DNA of 64,000 bases from Apricaphanius iberus (GCA_028564705.1 JAPXFQ010001705.1:558001-622000), one strand, 5' to 3'; positions 33,011 through 47,275 are shown, counted from the stretch's first letter. Notes: generated from the sequence alone by a model not told the origin. Program-made: numbers and translations.

Positions 33011-35267
33011 AAAAAAATGAAAAGATTCTGGACGAAACACCTGGACAACATTGTTATAACAAGGTGTACTTATGGATGATTAGGTTTAGGTAAATGTAAT
33101 CAGCAGCAGCCTGGCTCAGCTTCATGAACTAGAGTCAACAAAGGAGCCGACACAGGTTCCCACTAGTGTCTCATCAGCTTCTCAGGCTCAAGCTGCATCT
33201 TCTGAGTTTGTTCAAACGGAATCTAAAGCAGGTATGAAGCAGAACTGAAGAATGGCAGGAGGAGGAGGAGGCCGCCTGCTGCAGCACCAATTCTTACTCT
33301 CAGGAGGGCAAGCCAGAGATGCATTGAGACAGGATGGCCATTATCATCTTTTACTTTGTTTTATTTCCATTCCCTGCTGACTTAAACATGAACTAATAGG
33401 GTGACCAGCAGCTTTCCAACCATACTATTGTAACAACTGCAGCCACTGAAGACTGTGAACCAGGGTTACCTTGAACTGACTCCCTGTTGGCCTCTCTACT
33501 GAATGTGTGGCAGGATTAAAAATCTCACAGGAACATTTTATGACAATCTTTACATCAGAAGTGACTTCAGCTTTGGAAGAATCCACATTACTGTAAATCC
33601 AGATCTCATTAAAGTGATGTGAGAAAGGTCAGGGGTCACCCAGGGAGGTTTCAGACCTCTGAACAACAAAACCTCTGAATCTTTGTTTAATGTAACCCTC
33701 TGGTGTCTATGAACAAATAAACACTGTTAATGTAAAGCACCATGTGGTAGCCATAGCTGTTGCTTTTTCCCCCGAAGGATTTGCAAATAATTTAATAAGT
33801 TTAGATAAAGAAAATTCCAGCATTATAATTACACGTTTTTGGTACATTATTTGGATGCTTGGTCTTTTATAAATAGTCATATTCAAATGAAATTATGAGT
33901 TTCTTAAATGTTCCTATATAAACGTTTTTATAGCCATGTTGTTTGCTATATTTGCATACAAATTATAGAAACATACAGCATATACTGTCATTAAAAATGA
34001 TTTGTTGTGCATGTTTATGGGTTTCATAGTGAAAAAAAGACACTTTTCCCAACTCTGTTTTCTTTTTCTTTTTATGTGGCTTAAGCTCCAACATGCAGTC
34101 ACAATATGGAAAACGATAGGTAAAAATTCAGACAGTTCAGGTCTGCTGAAAAAATCCCCCCATAAACCAATTAGTTTTTTATTGTTAGATAAAAAGGTCA
34201 AATGAAAATGTGCCTAAAACGACCACATATACCCGTAGGGTTAACTAGCCATGCTTTCTGTGAAATAGAAACGACTTCAGAATTTTAAAAAGCCTTCACA
34301 TGCTCTGGCAAAGTCACAATGTCCAATATTACTTATGAGCAAATATTCTTCCTTCCACTTCAGTGAGTCATCATTTTCACTTGCTCTGAGTCATGTTTCA
34401 TCTTATTTACCCTCACTTCCTCTGGCCTGATCCTGGATTCTGGCTCATTTCTGCTCAGAAAACCCCAGCTTGTGTTCACCATCAGGAGACAGGCAGTAAT
34501 GAAGTGAGTGGTGCATTAGCAGGAGACAGCTCCACCTTTTCAGGCCCAGGATCCATGTCTCCACCCTCCCATTGAAGGAGTCAGATCACTCCACATTAGA
34601 TAATCCTCCCTCATTAATATCCTGGACCAGATCTGAACACCGAACTGTCCCCTACTGATCGTTGTGTTTGACAAGCTAACAGCTACAGGGAAGACATGGA
34701 CACAAGTCTACTGGGGAGTGGAGAAGGATGGGATGCAGGAAGAGTTTAAGGGCTCTGCTGTAGAATGGCCATGTTATAGAAAAACAATCTCATAATGACA
34801 TTCCCTATTCAATGCATCCATGGAACTCTTCCTTTGCTCATTTCCACGCCGTTCTACCTGCCTGGTGTGACACCTCGGTGTGTGCCACATCGAATCTTCT
34901 GTGAGCTTTTCATTCCATCAGGTTTGAAGATGCTTCAAATGTGTATCTGTGTCTATCTTTGAGAGTCGGAGAAGAAGGATGTGGTTCTACGTTTGGCTGC
35001 TTGTGTTGTCACTCAGCTCCATCTCCTGTAGCTCTTCTCCTTTCATCAGACAACATTCTGTGGAATCAGTGGCCAAAAACACACAGAGTGACACTTTGTA
35101 AGCAACATTCATAGAATACTGAGCAGAGGACGCTGCTTAATAAATGCTAATCCACAGTCTATCTGAGCAGTAGCATTATAGGGTGGAATGGTCTGGTATG
35201 TATTTGGAGTTTTATGACCTTGGTACACTTTAATCAAGGGAAAAAATACAAATGTTAAAATGATTTT
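33011..35267. other. Gene-free stretch
   Basis: No exon, complete element or microsatellite of note. Frames are short and without domains. Confidence 0.45.
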
Positions 35268-35398
35268 TTAAAGTTTTTATGGCCACAGTGGCCTTTATTT
35301 TACAATGTATTTGAAGGGGTAGAGACGTGGGAGAAGACATGCAGCAAAGGTCGACTGGGACAGAACTCGAACCAGGGACCGCTGGGTCCTTCCATTCA
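35268..35398. repeat. Dispersed repeat with tRNA-like B box
   Basis: It starts 'tttttatggccacagtggcc' and contains 'gacatgcagcaaaggtcg', then 'gaactcgaaccagggacc', whose reverse complement contains a B-box-like GGTTCGAG. This organisation is a familiar fish repeat. A second piece of it, 'tttgtggccacggtggcc...', lies at 57583-57630. Confidence 0.5.
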
Positions 35399-38300
35399 TT
35401 GCCTGAAATGACAGCTACAGTCTGAAGTATTTGAGGGAAAGAGAGATTTTTTAATCCAATTTATCAAGGCCCCTCCCAAAACATCCCACCTCCTCCCTCA
35501 AGTAGATTGACAGCCAACAGGAAGGAAACTGGAATTCTACTGGCTAAAGAATTTCTGGGTTTTTTGTGAAAGGCATAGGGGTCTATTGGAGGAAGGAAGG
35601 GGGGGGACTAACAAATGCTGTGGAGCATTAACCTTTTATCAGAGTATAGAACCCCACTATTATTTAAAACTCTTCTAAATAAATATTCTCTGCAGCTTTA
35701 ATTAGATTTTTTTAAGTTCAAGAACATAAAAAAGTTGAAAATATAGGACAAACTGGAGATATGATCAGTTTCTTTCTCATTATCAGGGATTCTACTGACA
35801 TTTTGTATCCAGAATCACAAGTTTGGTCTGATTGGATGCTACTGGTAGCCATGGTGACGTCAGCTGGTTTTTCTCCAGTATCACTGATGTTTCCATCCAG
35901 CTTGACGTTGTTCCAGGTGAGTCATTCAGATCAGAGCAGAGCGTGATATGGACCTTATTGCTGCTGAAAGATGCGTTCACTGACAAAGTTCAGCGTCGGT
36001 CCGTCTTTCTTTTTCTACTGTTGCTGCATGAGAAACCATTAATGTTCCCAATGTGATAGCTAGGAGTTTGTTCTGGTGTCACATTTAAAGTTGTGCTGCA
36101 GAACGTTGAACTGAGCTCTGAGTTCCTCACATAAACATTCTGCAGGTGTTCAGGTAGAAAAACAGCTGGATTCAACCAATAAATCTGAAAGCTACAGCTG
36201 TAGGGACCCTTCAGCCACACAAAGACATCACTGACCCAACATGTTTCTGCAGAATGTTGGCTGCCCTCCTGCACAGCTCTGATGTCTCCTATTGAAGCTG
36301 CATTGGAGTCATTATTCTGAGAATTGTTTTATAGTAGCTCTAATCCTCTTCAGTACGGCGTGAGAAAGCAAACACAAGGTTTGTAGTTTTACCACAAAAA
36401 TCTATATTCATCGTCTCTATAACCATATATCAGCTACTGTACTGTCTCAGCTCTTGAGCTGGATGTATAGTTAAAGCAGCTGTCTGGATTGTGTGAGGGA
36501 CAGAGATTTTCTGAATGCCACTAGCAAGGCCGTATATCATACTACGGAACCACACATCATTCTAAAGGTTTATAAAACTTTGATGGATAAATCTATTCTT
36601 TGGACAGCTGCTTTAAGTACCACATTCTAATTCTTGCTGCCATTGAACTTGGTAGAGATGATGTTAACATTAAGCTTTAAAAAGGCCAGACGGCTTTATC
36701 TGGACAGATCTAGTAGAGATGACAGGAACAGGAGGAGACAAATGCAGTGATGCTTCAGTTACTTCCATCAGTCTGACTTCCTGACAAAATCCACATGTTT
36801 AATGGGGAACTAATAAGTCAAATCCATTTTATTGGAGCTACCTTTTGTACATGTCCTGTCTTGTTTAATTTAGTTTCTCAAGAGGAATTTTGATGAAAAG
36901 ACTTTTACTACATTTTTTTACTAATCCGCCTTCTTGTCTCAACAAATCTGAGCTTTTGAGTTTTTTTGTGGATGTTAACTCTTCTCCATGTCTTTATAAA
37001 AACAAAGAAAAAAAAGACAGAAAATGAGCCAGCAACCTGGGAGCAAAGAATCCTGTAAACACGCCCAACAGGCTCACAGTGAGGCAGTCACAACAATGGC
37101 TCAATCACAGTGAAACAACAGTCCCCAAACCGAGACGCACAGGGAGACACCGAGACAAAAAGAGCATTGATGAGAAAATGATAGAGTCACATGTCACATC
37201 AGCAGCGTAGGGATTAGTGACTGATTAGCAGCGTAGCTCAGGGAGCTCATCCAACGCTGCAGCGCTGAGGCACCAACAAAACATTAAACACATCAGTGTG
37301 ATCCTGTCTCATTCTTTCTTTCACACACATTACAATGTGCCAAGGAGAATATCCACGGTTAATGATGGCTATTGATCAGGCTGACCAATGGGAAGGCAGA
37401 AATGACAATAATGGGGAATGTGTAAAGACGCTGACATAGAACAGACATTTTTTATCCAGATAAAAATGTTTTAGTTCAGCATTCCATTTCATTACAACCA
37501 CATGATCAGCTCCATTCTGGCAAATACACAACACAAATTGAGGAGTTGAATAATCAGGGTTAAATTTTTTTGGTGTTAATTTTATTACCAATAGAGACAT
37601 TTCAACCTTTTCAGAGTAAAACATGAATCATGTCTGGAGTTATTTATCTGAGTCAATCATACAGAGTTAAATAAACCTGCATCCTTAAAATTCAAAGGCA
37701 AGTGTTATTTATTGGTGTTAAATAAATGAAGGGAGCCAGTTCAGAGTGAATTTAACCAGACATAATTAAGCTCCACCCAAAGCCCACACACATTGTTGTA
37801 CATTGCAAAGAGTTATGGGTAATGTATGCATTTTAATTGCAGAAGTTTTAGTTTGTGCCGTACATGTAGCCGTGTTCCTTAGTTATCGTTTGAGTTATGT
37901 TGTCGTCAGTGTTTGATGGTTATTGTCTGCGCACTGTCATAGAGACGGCTGTGCACGGGAGTTCGGTTTCCGCCTTGACCATCATGATCATGCACTGCAT
38001 GAGTGTGAGAAGTATGGAGGAACTTTTCACTCCAGTGATTGGTTTCATGAGTAGTGTCACATTACAATTTGAACACACATTATTTGGGTTTGGCTCAATC
38101 TCTAATATGTACACTAATAAGTGTTAATCATCTTATATATAGACTCGTAAGTGTTCATTTTGAAGGTTTGTCTTTACACATTGCAGTGTTGATTAAGTTC
38201 ACATTTAGCACCCAACAATATTGATTGTTGAATCCCTTTGTTGTTACTTTAACACTGTTATACGGGTTAACAAAAGAACTCTGACCTGGTGTTAAAATGT

Positions 38301-38859
38301 TAACTATTCTAAAAATGTTACATTTACGCTGTATATAAACCCCAGAAAAGTATTAAATCAACCCTACAGGAGTTGATTTAACACTTTAGTTTTTGCTTTG
38401 TACAAGCTATGACATTCTTTGGTTTATTCACTGGTGCAAATAAAGTTTGATCCAAACGATCAGCTATGGAGTTCTGAGTGCATTCATTATCAGTGAGCTT
38501 TAAATATCTCAGCAGCAATGTAACCAAGGTACCAGACATATCTAAGGGAGTTGAGCTGTTTTCTAACACCAGGTATTTTATCCAGTTTATCCAGAGTTTT
38601 TTTATCCATGCTGAAGCTGCACAGAGGTGAACTTGTGTCGGAGCAAACAAGGAAGTAGCGATGCTGTGTTGAAGTGCTGATGTCTCTTTTACACTTCTGT
38701 TAAAGTTTCCTTCATGTGTGACTGCCTTTAGAAGATCATTCTACTCTGTCTGAAGAAAACTTCCCATCTCACTGCTTCATAAGTCAAAACACTACTGTGA
38801 AGACGTCACTAAAGATTTACACCTATACATATAATATATATTTTTAAATAGCACAGATT
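35399..38859. other. Gene-free stretch
   Basis: Low-coding-potential sequence. Around 37550-38370 several 'gtgttaaa' and 'ttaacac' words recur, suggesting an old repeat without definable ends. Confidence 0.4.
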
Positions 38860-39200
38860 CACTGCAGATGTTATCTCAATGCACTTTGCAAGAAAAATCA
38901 TTTCATTACAATTATACAAACATTCCAGTTAGTTAAAAAGTTTTCTATTTAAAGCAGATTACATCAATTGATTGATCATTGATGTGAGGTTGAGCCCCAT
39001 TCATGCAAACTCCAACCACAGCAATCCCTCATACTGAGCAAGCATGTAGCGACAGTGGAGAGGAAAAACTCCCCTTTAACAGGAAGAAAACTCCAGCAGA
39101 GCCAGAACCAGAACCTGGCTCAGTACAATCCAGTACCATGTGCCACAACCATCTGGGGGTTTGAGAAGACCGAGAAGAGACAGAAAGAATAAAAGAACTG
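38860..39200. repeat. Dispersed fish repeat, copy 1
   Basis: It shares with 53410-53730 the blocks 'gatgtYatctcaaKgcactt', 'cagcaatccctcatactgag', 'caagcatgWagcRacagtgg', 'agaggaaaaactccc' and 'ttaacaggaagaaa'. Same orientation, clearly homologous, non-coding. A frame through copy 2 encodes no domain. Confidence 0.8.
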
Positions 39201-39926
39201 ATGTTGGAAAAATAATAATACTATTAATGATAATAATCATTTTATAAAGCAATTTTCCTGAAACTCAAAGACGCTGTACATGAGTTAAAACAATAACAAG
39301 TTAAACTAACAGGCAGGATAAAAACACTACAGGTTAGAGTACGAGTACTTTCCAGGTTGAAGAAAGTAAATAGTGGATAACAGGAGATGGAGGATGTTTA
39401 GTCACTGAGAAAATCATTCCACTTTATGCCCCCTAACAGCAAGGCATCACAGCTGAGCAGACCAGGTGGAGCTTTTATGAAATACAGAGAGAAGAAAGTT
39501 AACAGTTAAAATAACAAGACAGCAGATGTCAATTCTGCAAAGTTAGGGGGATAGTAATAGCCCACCAAGCTTTAGGAATGACAGAGGACTTATTTCTCAG
39601 CAAATGCTGCCATTTCTGTACATCTGCAGCAATATGAGTGCAACAAAACCTGTGATGCTCTGAAATTAAACAGATAATTATCTGTCTCTGCTGATGAATG
39701 TGTTTACTGTGGTAAATGTCAAAGCCTTTCTAATAAGCATAGGGAAGACATTTCACACACACCCCCTTAAACACACAGACATATACACACATGCATGTTC
39801 ACTAATACTGTTTTATGTTTTAATGTAACCCAGCAGAAATTGAGCCTTTAAAAAAACTTTTTAAGTTTTATTTATGACAATCAGTATGTTTACATGCATA
39901 TCTAAATCAAGCTTTTTACAGTAATC
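39201..39926. other. Gene-free stretch
   Basis: AT-rich. 39210-39330 resembles the 'aaagcgcttta'-type tail of fish repeats ('ataaagcaattttcctgaaactcaaagacgctgtac'). Nothing further is supported. Confidence 0.4.
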
Positions 39927-39941
39927 AGACTAAGGGCTTTC

Positions 39942-41914
39942 TAAGGGGACAGACTAAGGGGCCCGTTGTGGTGCGGCACCCACTGTTTAAACGCATCTAG
40001 ACACTGAGGGCCCGGGGGGGGGGGATGGGGGTACCCGGCAGTATTCCCGTGTCCCACCCCTCTGTTTTAAGTGCACATTAGAACAACACGCAACAACACC
40101 ACATTGAGCGGGGGGAGAGAGGCTGGGGGTTTTTTCCACACCCCTGTTCGTTGGACCATCAGGGGTCGGAGCCCGGATAGAACATCAGGCCGTCTGGTCG
40201 GGGTCCTGGGCTGGTGGGCTGCTCTTGCCGGTGTGGGGGCCTTGGCGGTCTGCTTGTCCCCGTCCTGGTGGGCAAAGGGGTCTGTCTCCTGGGTGCAGGG
40301 GCAGGGTTCTCTATTGGGGCGTCTGTCCCTGGGCCTGGGAGTATGGAGTATAGTGTACGTATGGGGGGTATGAATGAGTGTATAGCGTCCTTTTTTCGTA
40401 TGTCCTGTATTTGTAAGAATGTGTACGCATGAGAGGGAGGGTACGTATGAGTGTCTCTGTCTGTCTATGTCTACCTGTCAGGTTGGGTGTTTGGCTGCTC
40501 TCTGGCCTGATGCATCATTCTTTCCCTTCCCTTCACTCCCGTCGTGTGATGGTTGCTCCTGCCCGCTGGTTGATGATGGCTCTCGATGCCTGGGGCCGGG
40601 GGTCCCCGGTTGCGGCCCGGCTCGGTCCTTGTGCATGTCGGGCGGGTCCTGGGTGGTCCGGTGTGTCGGGCGGCCGCTGTTTCGGGCCGACGTCCTCCTA
40701 GGATTGACTGGGGCACCTCTTATGGGGGTGCCGGGGTTGTAGAGTAGGTTGGTGCCGTCCGGTGGATCGGTGGGGACCGTGCCTGGCGCCCAGGCCTCCT
40801 GCCGGTTCCAGGACTTCTGCTGGCTGGTCTGTTCACCTGGGGGGGCTGTCCGGCATTGGCTGGGCCCCTGATCTTGGCGCCCTGCGTGGGACGGGATCTG
40901 GACCCAGGAGCTGGAAGATCTGGATGTCCAGGTGCCGGCTGGGCGCGGCCTGGGGAGGGCGTACATCCGCTGTGGTTCTTGCTGTGGCTCCCTGGCGTGT
41001 GGGTGTGTGGGGGCGGGCCGGGTTGTCGGCGATGGGTATTGGTCCAGGGTAGCGGCGGCGTGTGTTGTCCGTCGGTTGGCTGGGGCCTTGTCGGCTGGTC
41101 CCTGGTTGGGGCCCCGCTGGGGGGCGGGGTGCCCCTGGTCCCCGTGGCCTCCGGGTCCTGTTCCGGGCCCGCCCTGGCGTAGCCGGTTTCCGGCGGAGCC
41201 CGTGGGCTCGTCACTGCGATCTCTCGGTCCCCAGCATTGCGGCTGATGGGTGTTCCCCTGGGGCTTCCATCTGTTCCTCTCTCGGTGGGTGATCGACCAT
41301 GCGCTGATCCGCCTGTGGCCTCTGTACTCTGTGGGACCCTGGGTGCATACATCTCTTGCCTCCTCCATGTCTGTGCCGATTCCTGTAGGACGGATTGACG
41401 GTTCCTTACACCAGCTATCAATCACTTGCATGGGGAAACCTTATTCAGACCTGCATGCTAGCACACACATAGGTGTGGGGACATTGGTGAGGACGGACAC
41501 ATCTTAAGCTGAGGTTATCATCATTAGTTAGTTGTTCACAGGAGCTTACCAGAAACATTTGTATTATGTTCATTAATCCATGCTTGTGTGTAGTGAATGT
41601 GTAATTCTTAGTTTATTCTACTAGATCCGAACTATTGATTTGGTTCTGTACAGTTTGTTGTTTCTGTTTTGTATTACTGTTTCTCTGCCGTCCAGCAGAG
41701 GTGGAGGACTGGGATGTTTTCTTGTGTTCTTTGTTTGCCTCCCTGTCTTGTGTCGTCGGTTCGCACCTCTGTTGGTGCAGTTTCTTTTCTTCACCTTCTT
41801 GCTTTCTCCCTTCTTGTCTCGGTTTAGTGTCCATGACGTCAGGAAATTGAACCCACAGTAAAAGAAAAAAAAAATAAAAAGAAGAAAAAAAAAGAGAAAA
41901 AAAAGAAATAAAAA
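39942..41914 (+). mobile_element. GC-rich retroposed sequence with 15-bp target duplication and A-rich tail
   Basis: A perfect 15-bp direct repeat, AGACTAAGGGCTTTC, flanks it at 39927-39941 and 41915-41929. The insert ends in an A-rich tail (41860-41914), so it was inserted by target-primed reverse transcription in plus orientation. The first 1.4 kb is strikingly GC-rich against its surroundings (G runs at 40011-40024, many 'ggggcc', 'cctggg' words). The last 0.5 kb is ordinary. No reverse transcriptase or other domain is seen on the sense strand. It could be the 3' UTR of a 5'-truncated LINE, or a non-coding retroposon of its own. Confidence 0.85.
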
Positions 41915-41929
41915 AGACTAAGGGCTTTC

Positions 41930-44900
41930 CCCCAGTCCCAGCTTACATGTGTAGTGGGAACGTGACGTTCAACAGGCTGACTGAGTGGACACAGATGGAT
42001 TCTCTGCGGCCTACGAGCTTCGGACACCAACGGAACCACTGGCCGCCACCTGAAGAAGGACTCAGTTCTAGGATGACGATCAGCAGTTGAGGTTCCTAAT
42101 TTACATTTTTCCTGCTCGTTTACTTTTCCAATCCAACTTTCGGGAGCTGGTAGGAACAAGTGGACAGAAGAAGAACCGACTTGCAGTCGGCAGCATGGGA
42201 TGTTATGTTTTGTTTTCACTGTTTTTTTCCCCCCATCCATCACCGTATGACCACGGAGCCAATTTGGGAGGAGACGAGATCTGTCCTCCATCCACAATGG
42301 TCTTATTGTGGTGTTATTATTTGTTATTGATTTTAAGTTAGGTTGGTTGGTATAGTATGTATTCCTATGGTATGACATGCCTTCATATGACCTTTGTTAT
42401 GATTTTATGCAATATTAATACAGTGAGGTGAACGTCACTGAAAAGCTTGCTGGTCTCCCAGTACAACCAGTATCTATAAAGGTATTACATGGTTTCAAAA
42501 AGGTTACACTTTAAAAAGGTATTTTTAATGCATTTTTAATAAAATGCCAGAGAAAGTATTTTCCTTAGTCATAGGTAGCACACAGCTGAACCCCCACCGG
42601 CCCCCACCTGCTGCTCACAGCAACATGTCCAGAGGTAAAAGAAAAAAAGAAATGTTTGCAGGTGAAGCTCCACCAATTGGGGGTTTCTGGTAAAGAGCTA
42701 TGGGAGTTACTCTATTATGTCTGGAACCCAACTCAAACTGGGTTCATAACATTCCCAACATAACTTAACCAAATAGAGCAGAAGGAAGGGCAATGTTCTG
42801 TTTCTGGTATTTGTTCTGTATTTCCATCACTTTTTCATTAGTTTTTAAAAGGTCATTTAAAAACCACTGGACTAAATTAACAATATTCTAAACAACTAAA
42901 ACCGATTTAAATCACTATATTCACAAACTGTTGGGCTTGCCTCAGTCACTTTAAGGCCACCGGTGTCACAGTGGGGTACTGTGATAGGATGAGTCAAGGA
43001 TACAGATTTCCTCACTAGTAATACAGCACGATCAAATGTTATCAAATGGAAAAGTCTGGCTCCATCAGTGGCCAGGAGAGCAACACTTTCCTGAATGCAT
43101 TATGTCAGCTATGAAGTTTGGAGCAGAGGGGGGCACAAGATGGGGCTGTCTTTTAGGAGTAGGCTTGGTCCTTCAGTTTCAGTAAAACACATCTAAAATC
43201 AAGAGATAAGTAATTATATAGATTTATAATATAGCTATTTCATAGCAATTTATGATATTTTAGTAGCCGCAGTAATAGCGGTTATATTTCTAGGTTTGAG
43301 TAAAGTAAATGAATCTTGTTTTACATGAATTTTATATTATATGCTGTAATACGATGAAAGCATGATGCATATGTTCCCTGTCAGAGTCTCATTTTGGTTT
43401 ATTGCAATCTACAATTCACATCCTAAACATGTCTGAGTTCCCTGATATGACCAAAGGTTATCATGCATTGGTAAGCAATGCAGAGCCAGGTAGTGCAGCT
43501 GATATCTGCTCTGAAATGAAATCAGGTTGGTTTGTGATTTCATTTGCTGGGAGAAATCTCAGCAGCTCCAGGCTGCCCTGCAGTCTGTCTGTCTTTACAT
43601 TAAGGCACTGATCTATCACAAACCAGACTTAGAATCCATCTAAGCATCCCCAGAGATTCACTGCTGCAATTTTAGTCTTTAGTCGAAACTTTTACAATTA
43701 AAACAAATCACTTTGCTTTTACTGAATGAGCAAAATCAGATCTTTTTTTTATTTGTAATTTATTATCAATTTCTAATATTCCACATCTGTATTGGAATTA
43801 AATATTTCCCTGATCATTTCCGACTGCTGCAGAGTGGGGTGTTCAGAGACGAGATGGTTCAGTTTTACTGTGATTTAAACGGTAATTGCTTCATTGCGTG
43901 TCAGTCTAGTCTATGAAATTTGTTAAGGTGTCTTGGTTTGGATAAATGTGTGGGACGGAGAGACCATCCAAGCAACAACGTTATCCTCCCTGAGCCGCTA
44001 GTGGAGCAGAAAAATTGTGATGCTGTCAGTGTGCATCAGTCAAAGCCCACAGCGCGGGCTGCAGACAGCAAACACACGTCAGCACTGTTACCAACACTTG
44101 AGCTCATAAAGCCCCATGAGTGTAATTGAACATGTCTATTATTAGGTTAACTGTACAGACTGTTTATTTCATCAGATAAATGCTGCTCTGTCCACAAGTC
44201 AGAGAAACCAAACAGAAGAGAGCAGTCATTCCAACAGACAATGGATCTGTTGAAGAGGATGCAGTATTAAACACAAGCATCTCTGGATTTCACTGAGAGG
44301 AGAATGTGCAACATATGTAACCCCGGATTACAGTGTTGTTTCATACAGAGAGCAGATCACAAGTGGTTTGGCAAACACATTTAGATGCCTCGCCTTTGGA
44401 GGATTCTCCCATCTAACACTTGTGCTGCCGTACTCTGCCCACAGCCACGACAAAAGGCAAAGCAAGATTAGAGTCAAGACGCATGTGACTCTGTGAGTGT
44501 AGGTGCGTGTGTGTGTGTGTGTGTGTGTGCGTGTGTGTGCTATCGTCCCCTCCTAATGCCCATATCTCTCAGTGGGGATGTTACTGATGGCAATGTGATG
44601 GTCCTTTTTTCCACTCGCGCCATAAGTCTCTGCATAATGGCCACTTTGTTCTACAACCTAATCGCATTAATATGAAAGCCAATTGCTTTGGATGGCAAAT
44701 CAAATCAAGCTAGATTGCATTCAAATGAAAATGAGTTCATCAGAAAAGCTATGTGTTTGCACAAAGGAAACAGGATTAAAAGTGAAGGAGAACATCATAT
44801 ACAACTGACTGCATTTAAATGCCATTTCAGCTCTACTCCATCCAGCTGTAAAATACACTTTGTTCAAACCTTTGAGAGCCTTTAAAACACAGACTGATTG

Positions 44901-46269
44901 TGTTTGTGTCAGGTGGATTCAAGACACGCTTTCCATTCTGTTATTGAAATATGCAGTCACAGGAAGCAAATACAACTTGTAGAATTTGTTTAAATTTGCA
45001 CTGATTTATTCTTCTAAACGCCATATTCCTACGGTCCATTATATCAAGCCTACTGCAGTCCTCATTTAGCTTCACTGTTCATCGTGTTTCACCCAATGAC
45101 ACATCAATTTTCATTATAAATCTCTCTGAAAGATGTTCCAATAATTGGTACAAGTGCATCTACCCCCATACTGATGACCTACTGCGCAGTCACAGCAGGG
45201 GAACATCATGTATAATTAAACCTTATAATGTCTGCTATTGTTCTCATTTACATCTCTTCTCGTGGTTGGAGACAAGTAAAAATATCAAACACTGAGGAGA
45301 AAACATTAAACCAGTGCACATGTGTCAAAAACTGGGTTTACTCGAAAGCAAGGCTTTCTCACCAACGCAGGAGCAGACATAAACACGTTCCCAGGGGAGC
45401 AGAAAACTGCTTTGGTTTCTTTTTACTGATCCCTGTTTGGTAAAACCATAAAGTGGTATAACATAATTCAATTAAACTCATAACGTGTAGCCCTGTATAA
45501 AATTACGCAACTGAAGTGACTTCTGGATTCCAAAACCCCAAATGGCTGAAATAAGCTTTCAGTCAAAAAGCTTGAAAACACAACATGTAGGAGCGTTCAT
45601 GTTGTAGTGTGGCTTTAAACCTTAGAAACTGTGGCAACAGCACCTTAGCTTGGACATGGTCGGTGCCAATGGGCGGATTAGATCGCTAGACTTACATCAT
45701 TGGAATAGGTTTTTGGTGACAAATGTTAAAGCACATGAGTTAGGAAGAGTAAAACGACAATGCCAGCCTACACATTATAGATTAACAGGTCTCACATGCT
45801 GCATTGTGGGACATGGCAGCCATGATCATAGCCTTATGAGTGAAAGAAATGAATAAACAAGGAACCAGTATATGGACTAAATCTGCATCATAACCGGTTT
45901 GGATCCATGTGAAACAGCCAATAAATACTGGAACACCAACAACCACGTGTTGCCGCTTCTTGTTTGTGGTGTGAAGCTTAAACTTCAGAACAGTTCCAAA
46001 GCTACTAGTCATTGGATCCTCATGTGCAGTTTTCAAATGGATAACTGAGAACACAGTAACCTTGACAAAGGTAAACTACTCTGCGCTCCATCTAATTTAG
46101 TGCTAAACAAATTAACACATGCTTTTAAGAATGCGTTTCAGAAGTGTTCAGATGTTATATTCTGCTGTCATATCTATACATGTTATTTATACGCTGTGTA
46201 GATACATATTATGAAGAGGTGGGGTGTGGGGCCTACCTGTCATTACACAAGACAAGGAAGGGAAGATCT
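41930..46269. other. Gene-free stretch
   Basis: No gene is recognised. 41930-42470 has the look of an old repeat. A GT microsatellite lies at 44504-44540. The remaining sequence appears single-copy and carries no exon-like frame with convincing splice sites. Confidence 0.4.
44504..44540. repeat. (GT)n microsatellite
   Basis: An interrupted GT repeat. Confidence 0.93.
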
Positions 46270-46655
46270 ACAATAGGCAAGCAGCTTGGTGAGAGGAGAT
46301 GAACTGTTGGAGCAATTGATGAAACATATATGATTGACAATCTCCCTCTGCCAGAGGCTGCATGCAAGATCTCACCTAGTGGGGAAAACATGATCTTTAG
46401 AATGGTGAGGAAACATCCCAGAACTACACTGGGGGGACTGCTCAATGACCTGAAGAGAGCTGGGAGCACAGTAACAAAGGTTACTATTAGAGACACACTA
46501 AGTCATCATGGAGCCAAATCCTGCAGCGCTCAAAAGGTCCCCCTGCATAAACCAGCACATATCCAGTTCGGTTCAGAGTTTGCCATCTAGATGATCCAGA
46601 GGAGAATTGGGAGAATGTCATGTGGTCAGATGACCTCACTCTGTTTGGAGGGGTA
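46270..46655 (+). pseudogene. Tc1-like transposase, N-terminal fragment
   Basis: 'aagcagcttggtgagaggag...actgttggagcaa' encodes the helix-turn-helix start. Then 46330-46590 encodes 'MVRKHPRTTLGGLLNDLKRAGSTVTKVTIRDTL', 'KSCSAQKVPLHKPAH', the second DNA-binding part of Tc1-family transposases. Around 46585 the frame shifts, and the first catalytic block follows as 'DDPEENWENVMWSDDLTLFGG' (WSDE in active relatives). The remaining catalytic core and C-terminus are absent. A dead, 3'-truncated relic. Confidence 0.85.
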
Positions 46656-47275
46656 AGAATGCTCAGTAGCCTGCCCGCTCCGCCTATCTGCTCTGTCTCA
46701 GTCACATGACCCTGTGCTGTGTTTTTGCACCTGTCTGATTTTGTACATATCATCAACTGCACTTGTATATAGTGATCTGTTTATCCAATTTTATGTTTAA
46801 TTAATGCATGCTAAAAAGTGTATCACGTGTTTGTACAAAATACTGGAGAAATGTCCTAATATTGAGAATCTTTTCACCCATATGACAATACAAACTTTCT
46901 GATTTTGATTGCATCCCAAGAACACCAATATTATTATTTCACTATTGTACTTTGGGGGGACTATTTTATGAGTGCTGTATGCAGAATATTATTGATCTAC
47001 ACAGGCTGGTGTCCTGGTTTTCCATGTGGTAGGAGAGTTTTGGTTAATATAGAATTGTCAGAGGGATTTTATCTCTAACAGAAAACTATGAAGATACTGC
47101 CAGATGTAAGGAATTCAGAACAATGATATCCTACATACATTATTAAATGGAGGTGGTGTGAAGCTGTGTGGTTCCCAAACCTGGAATCTGAAAGATAAGT
47201 TGCTTTTTTTTGTGGTACTTCAGGTTAAGAGACTTCTATGGCCAAAAATGGCAAAATCTCTGCAAGAATGAAACC
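46656..47275. other. No gene seen
   Basis: AT-rich sequence between the Tc1 fragment and the fold-back element, without a recognised feature. Confidence 0.4.

Noticed and set aside
40478..41431. 317-codon minus-strand frame, with several other long frames on both strands of the same region
   Set aside because: The region is GC-rich, so stops are rare in all frames. Protein composition is just Gly/Pro/Arg/Thr/Gln bias, and the frame is antisense to the retroposed RNA strand.
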